DNA of 7,990 bases, taken from contig DAOVGH010000032.1 in the NCBI GenBank assembly GCA_030672485.1, positions 1 through 7,990 on the forward strand. Reading direction: 5' to 3'. Under the pieces are notes generated by a model. The model did no database searches and was not told where the DNA came from. It saw only the letters and a list, made by a program, of their open reading frames with translations. This stretch comes from Desulfobacterales bacterium (GTDB taxonomy: Bacteria > Desulfobacterota > DSM-4660 > Desulfatiglandales > B25-G16). Made by a program: the position numbers and the translations under genes. Of this stretch, positions 5,439 to 7,990 are shown piece by piece (position 1 is the stretch's first letter; each line of letters begins with the position of its first letter).

Positions 5439-6539
5439 ATGATACTTCAGTGCGAGGGGTGCCAAACCAAATTCAGGCTTGATGAAAGTCTCCTGAAAGA
5501 AACTGGCTCAAAGGTTAGATGCTCCATCTGTAAACGTCTATTTACTGCCTTTCCGCCTAAGGAAGAGCCACAGATTGAGAAGGCCTCCGGAGAGGAATTG
5601 AGGGAGACGGAGGGCACGGCCCTACAAGAGATCCCCAAGGAGGGGGATCTGCTCGAGGGTTTTGATGAAAGCTTTATCAAAGAGATTGAGGAAGAGATCG
5701 GTCGGGAAGAGGAGGAAGTAGAACCAGAAACAGAGCAAGAAGTAGAACCAGAACTAGAACCAGAGGCAGAACCCATTTCCGTTGAAGAACTATCTCAGGC
5801 AGAGCCAGAGGCCATCGAGGAGGAGGAGAAGGTGGAAGAGGCAGGGCTCGATATGGCAATGGACAGGGCAGCGAGGGTTGAAGAGGAGATCAAGGCCCAA
5901 GAGGAATTGGAGAGAAAAGAAGTGGAAAGAAAAGAAGTGGAAAGGCCAAGCGAGGTAGAAGAGGTGTTTGAGCCCCGCCCGATTATTAAAAAAAGGCCTG
6001 GATCAAGATTGTTGATCACGATTTTGTTAATAATCCTTGTACTTATAGGGACTGCATCTGCCTTGATTTTTTTTAAGCCAGGTTTCCTCCCGGAATCTTT
6101 CCCTTTATTTAAAAGGCCCCTGTCTAAAGAACAGGCCTTTGACATGGGAAACAGAAGACTGTCATTCAAGGATTTGAAGGGTTCCTTTATGGATTCGGAG
6201 AAGGCAGGTAGGCTCTTTATGGTTAAAGGTTTGGTAACAAATAACTACCCAGACAGAAGAAGCTTTATCAGGATCAAATCAAATATCCTGGATTCCAAAG
6301 GTACGGTGGTCAGAAGCAAGGTTGTCTTTGCTGGTAACCCGATTAGCGATAAGGAGGTAGCATCTCTGTCCATGGAAGAGATAGAGAATCGGTTAAGGGA
6401 TAAGCTCGGCAAAGATAAGATGAATGTGAATATCCAACCCAACTCTTCTATTCCCTTTGTAATTGTTTTTAACAACTTACCCGAAGACATGAGCGAATTT
6501 ACTGTAGAGGCAGTAAGTTCTTCTCCTGCTGGAAAATAG
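5439..6539 (+). CDS. Zinc-ribbon (MJ0042) and DUF3426 single-pass membrane protein
   Basis: The 366-residue protein has four parts. Residues 1-38 form an MJ0042-type zinc ribbon with C5-x2-C8 and C28-x2-C31. Residues 41-179 are a highly charged, Glu-rich, low-complexity linker with EPE-type and RKEVE repeats, probably disordered or partly coiled coil. Residues 191-212 form one membrane helix preceded by KKRPGSR. Residues about 236-360 match the DUF3426 pattern: G-L-V-x-N near 264-268, a D-S-K-G turn at 285-288, and NIQPNSSIPFVIVF (330-343). The basic residues before the helix suggest a cytoplasmic zinc ribbon and an outward-facing C-terminal domain. The function of this family is not known, and the neighbours do not reveal it. 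The ATG start has AAGGAG seven bases upstream. The protein is transcribed away from sdhCAB and is followed by serS after 210 bases. Confidence 0.9.
   Translation: MILQCEGCQTKFRLDESLLKETGSKVRCSICKRLFTAFPPKEEPQIEKASGEELRETEGTALQEIPKEGDLLEGFDESFIKEIEEEIGREEEEVEPETEQEVEPELEPEAEPISVEELSQAEPEAIEEEEKVEEAGLDMAMDRAARVEEEIKAQEELERKEVERKEVERPSEVEEVFEPRPIIKKRPGSRLLITILLIILVLIGTASALIFFKPGFLPESFPLFKRPLSKEQAFDMGNRRLSFKDLKGSFMDSEKAGRLFMVKGLVTNNYPDRRSFIRIKSNILDSKGTVVRSKVVFAGNPISDKEVASLSMEEIENRLRDKLGKDKMNVNIQPNSSIPFVIVFNNLPEDMSEFTVEAVSSSPAGK
5913..5942 (+). repeat. Exact 15-base tandem duplication inside the DUF3426 gene
   Basis: AGAAAAGAAGTGGAA occurs twice in tandem (5913-5927 and 5928-5942), encoding a doubled RKEVE unit near residues 159-168. 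The phase is kept, so the duplication changes only linker length. It lies in a larger purine-rich, Glu-coding stretch (about 5560-5970), which looks able to expand and contract. Confidence 0.8.
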
Positions 6540-6749
6540 ATTACCCAGAAACCCCGATGCGCAAATCCAACGGATTTTCACACACCTCAGTTATCTTCCT
6601 CAGAGAGGCTTGTACGTTCATATAGCATCAAGTGGGATTTCTCTTTGAGCGCCTTTCGGAAATCTGAGCTGGACCCGTGTTTAGGGTAGACAACTGCGCC
6701 CCATGAACTCAGTAAACCCAATAGACACAGCAGACGCCAAGGAGGCGGT
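6540..6749. other. Spacer between the DUF3426 gene and serS
   Basis: The 210 bases hold no credible gene or tRNA. A small hairpin, AAATCC-AAC-GGATTT at 6563-6577 followed by one further T, might be a weak terminator for the upstream gene, but the stem is only six bases and poor in GC. A loose GATTTC/GAAATC pair at 6636-6664 encloses 17 bases. I found no convincing promoter for serS by eye. Confidence 0.5.
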
Positions 6750-7990
6750 ATGCTTGATCTAAGATTTATCCGGTCTAACCCCGATCTGATAGGTCGTATG
6801 CTCAAGGAGAGGGATTATGATCTTGATCTTTCCAGATTTCAATCACTGGATGAGAAGAGGCGCTCTATCTTGGCCAAGCTTGAAGAGCTCAGGTATCGGC
6901 GCAATAAGGTCTCCGACCAGATAGCGGCCATGAAAAAGAGAGCAGAGGATACATCATCCCTTATCTCCGAGATGAAGACCGTCTCCAAAGCCATAAAAGA
7001 GATGGAGGCAGAGCTGCCCGAGATAGTTGATCAGCTGAATAAACTCTTGATGCTTATGCCCAATATCCCCCATGAATCAGTGGTTGTGGGTAAGAGCGCA
7101 GATGAAAATCCGGTTGTCAGGAGGTGGGGTGAGATTAGGGACTTTGATTTTGACCCCTTTCCTCATTGGGAGATCGGAGAGAAACTCAATATCCTTGATT
7201 TTTCCCGGGCAGCCAAGATTGCCAGGAGTAGATTTTCCCTCCAAAGTGGATTAGGCGCGACATTAGAAAGGGCGCTGATAAATTTCATGCTTGATGTGCA
7301 TACCAATCATCACGGCTACACCGAGGTTCTTCCCCCATTTCTCGTTAACTCAGATAGTATGACCGGAACAGGTCAATTACCCAAATTTAGGGAGGATCTA
7401 TTCAAGGTGGAGGGCTGGGATCTATTTCTCATCCCTACGGCAGAGGTGCCGGTTACCAATATACACAGGGACGAAATCCTATCCTTTGATGAGCTTCCCG
7501 TCAGGTATGTCTCATATACCCCCTGTTTCCGTTCAGAGGCAGGCTCTTATGGTAAAGACACAAGGGGACTCATCAGGCAGCACCAGTTTAACAAGGTGGA
7601 ACTGGTTAAGTTCTGCTGTCCTGAAGATTCAGATCAGGAATTGGAGTCCTTAACTGCGGATGCAGAGAAGATTTTACAGCACCTGGGGATTCCCTACAAA
7701 GTAGTTTCACTATGTACAGGTGATCTCGGCTTTTCTGCTGCTAAGACCTATGATATTGAGGTCTGGCTGCCCGGACAACAGGTATTCAGGGAGATATCCT
7801 CGTGCAGTAACTTTACAGACTTCCAGGCCAGAAGGGCAAATATTCGGTTCAGAAGGAAAAAGGGAAGGGGCCCGGAACTTGTCCATACCCTTAACGGTTC
7901 AGGCCTGGCCGTTGGCAGAGCTCTTGTGGCCGTCTTGGAGAATTATCAGCAACCTGACGGAAGCGTGGTTATTCCTGAGGCCCTCAGGCC
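6750..7990 (+). CDS. serS: Serine--tRNA ligase, partial at 3' end
   Basis: The frame is open from an ATG at 6750 to the window edge, with 413 complete codons; family members are usually about 420-430 residues, so only a short tail is missing. The enzyme charges tRNA-Ser with serine. Residues about 28-100 form the charged helical coiled-coil arm that contacts the tRNA long variable arm. Class II motif 1 lies around GYTEVLPPFLV (189-199). The TAE serine-site motif is at 230-232. Motif 2 is FRSEAGSYGKDTRGLIRQHQF (260-280). Motif 3 is LNGSGLAVGR (381-390), and the conserved EISSCSNFTDFQARR (348-362) precedes it. The start is supported by AAGGAGG at 6739-6745, four bases before the ATG, a slightly short spacing. 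It follows the DUF3426 gene on the same strand after 210 bases, so co-transcription is possible but not shown. Confidence 0.97.
   Translation, partial: MLDLRFIRSNPDLIGRMLKERDYDLDLSRFQSLDEKRRSILAKLEELRYRRNKVSDQIAAMKKRAEDTSSLISEMKTVSKAIKEMEAELPEIVDQLNKLLMLMPNIPHESVVVGKSADENPVVRRWGEIRDFDFDPFPHWEIGEKLNILDFSRAAKIARSRFSLQSGLGATLERALINFMLDVHTNHHGYTEVLPPFLVNSDSMTGTGQLPKFREDLFKVEGWDLFLIPTAEVPVTNIHRDEILSFDELPVRYVSYTPCFRSEAGSYGKDTRGLIRQHQFNKVELVKFCCPEDSDQELESLTADAEKILQHLGIPYKVVSLCTGDLGFSAAKTYDIEVWLPGQQVFREISSCSNFTDFQARRANIRFRRKKGRGPELVHTLNGSGLAVGRALVAVLENYQQPDGSVVIPEALR

Noticed and set aside
5447..6169. Minus-strand open frames of 60-124 codons opposite the DUF3426 gene
   Set aside because: They are Ser- or Leu-rich reverse readings of the Glu-codon-rich linker, where stops are rare on the other strand, and show no domain or start signal.
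6563..6578. Possible terminator after the DUF3426 gene
   Set aside because: The stem is six bases with two GC pairs, the loop is three bases, and only one T follows beyond the stem. This is too weak to call.
6676..6710. T-box-like string (AGGGTAGACAACTGCG) before serS
   Set aside because: It only loosely resembles the T-box consensus AGGGTGG-N-ACCGCG. No terminator/antiterminator pair follows it, and no Stem I or serine specifier loop could be recognised.
6587..6805. Minus-strand frame of 72 codons across the serS start
   Set aside because: It overlaps the well-supported serS start on the other strand and has no family resemblance.

Overview
The window looks like ordinary chromosome from an anaerobic bacterium, most likely a Desulfobacterota (former Deltaproteobacteria) member. 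The lineage is inferred from three things: a cytochrome-flavoprotein-iron-sulfur gene order for succinate dehydrogenase/fumarate reductase, a methylmalonyl-CoA-type carboxyltransferase next to it, and an MJ0042 zinc-ribbon/DUF3426 membrane protein. No 16S rRNA or other marker fixes the lineage. No phage, transposon, CRISPR array, tRNA or rRNA was seen.

Layout. Everything from 1 to 4967 is on the minus strand: sdhC (4967-4140), sdhA (4128-2326) and sdhB (2304-1594) form a tight operon with 11- and 21-base gaps. After a 201-base spacer full of short repeats comes an acyl-CoA carboxyltransferase gene (1392-1) that runs off the left edge. A 471-base divergent spacer (4968-5438) carries a near-consensus sigma-70 promoter for sdhC and several repeats. 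Rightward genes follow: a zinc-ribbon/DUF3426 protein (5439-6539), a 210-base spacer, and serS (6750 onward), which is cut by the right edge.

How the genes fit together. The Sdh/Frd complex interconverts succinate and fumarate using membrane quinone. The carboxyltransferase family acts on propionyl-CoA/methylmalonyl-CoA, and methylmalonyl-CoA is linked to succinate through succinyl-CoA. The left half therefore looks like a piece of the methylmalonyl-CoA route of propionate oxidation or formation. serS is housekeeping translation. The DUF3426 protein has no known role.

The most unusual item is the cytochrome subunit SdhC. It appears to have seven membrane helices rather than the five of type B or the 3+3 of the two-chain types. 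It keeps four candidate haem histidines and has a two-helix hairpin inserted between the two halves. The intergenic regions also hold phased short repeats worth checking. I found no convincing new multi-gene system.
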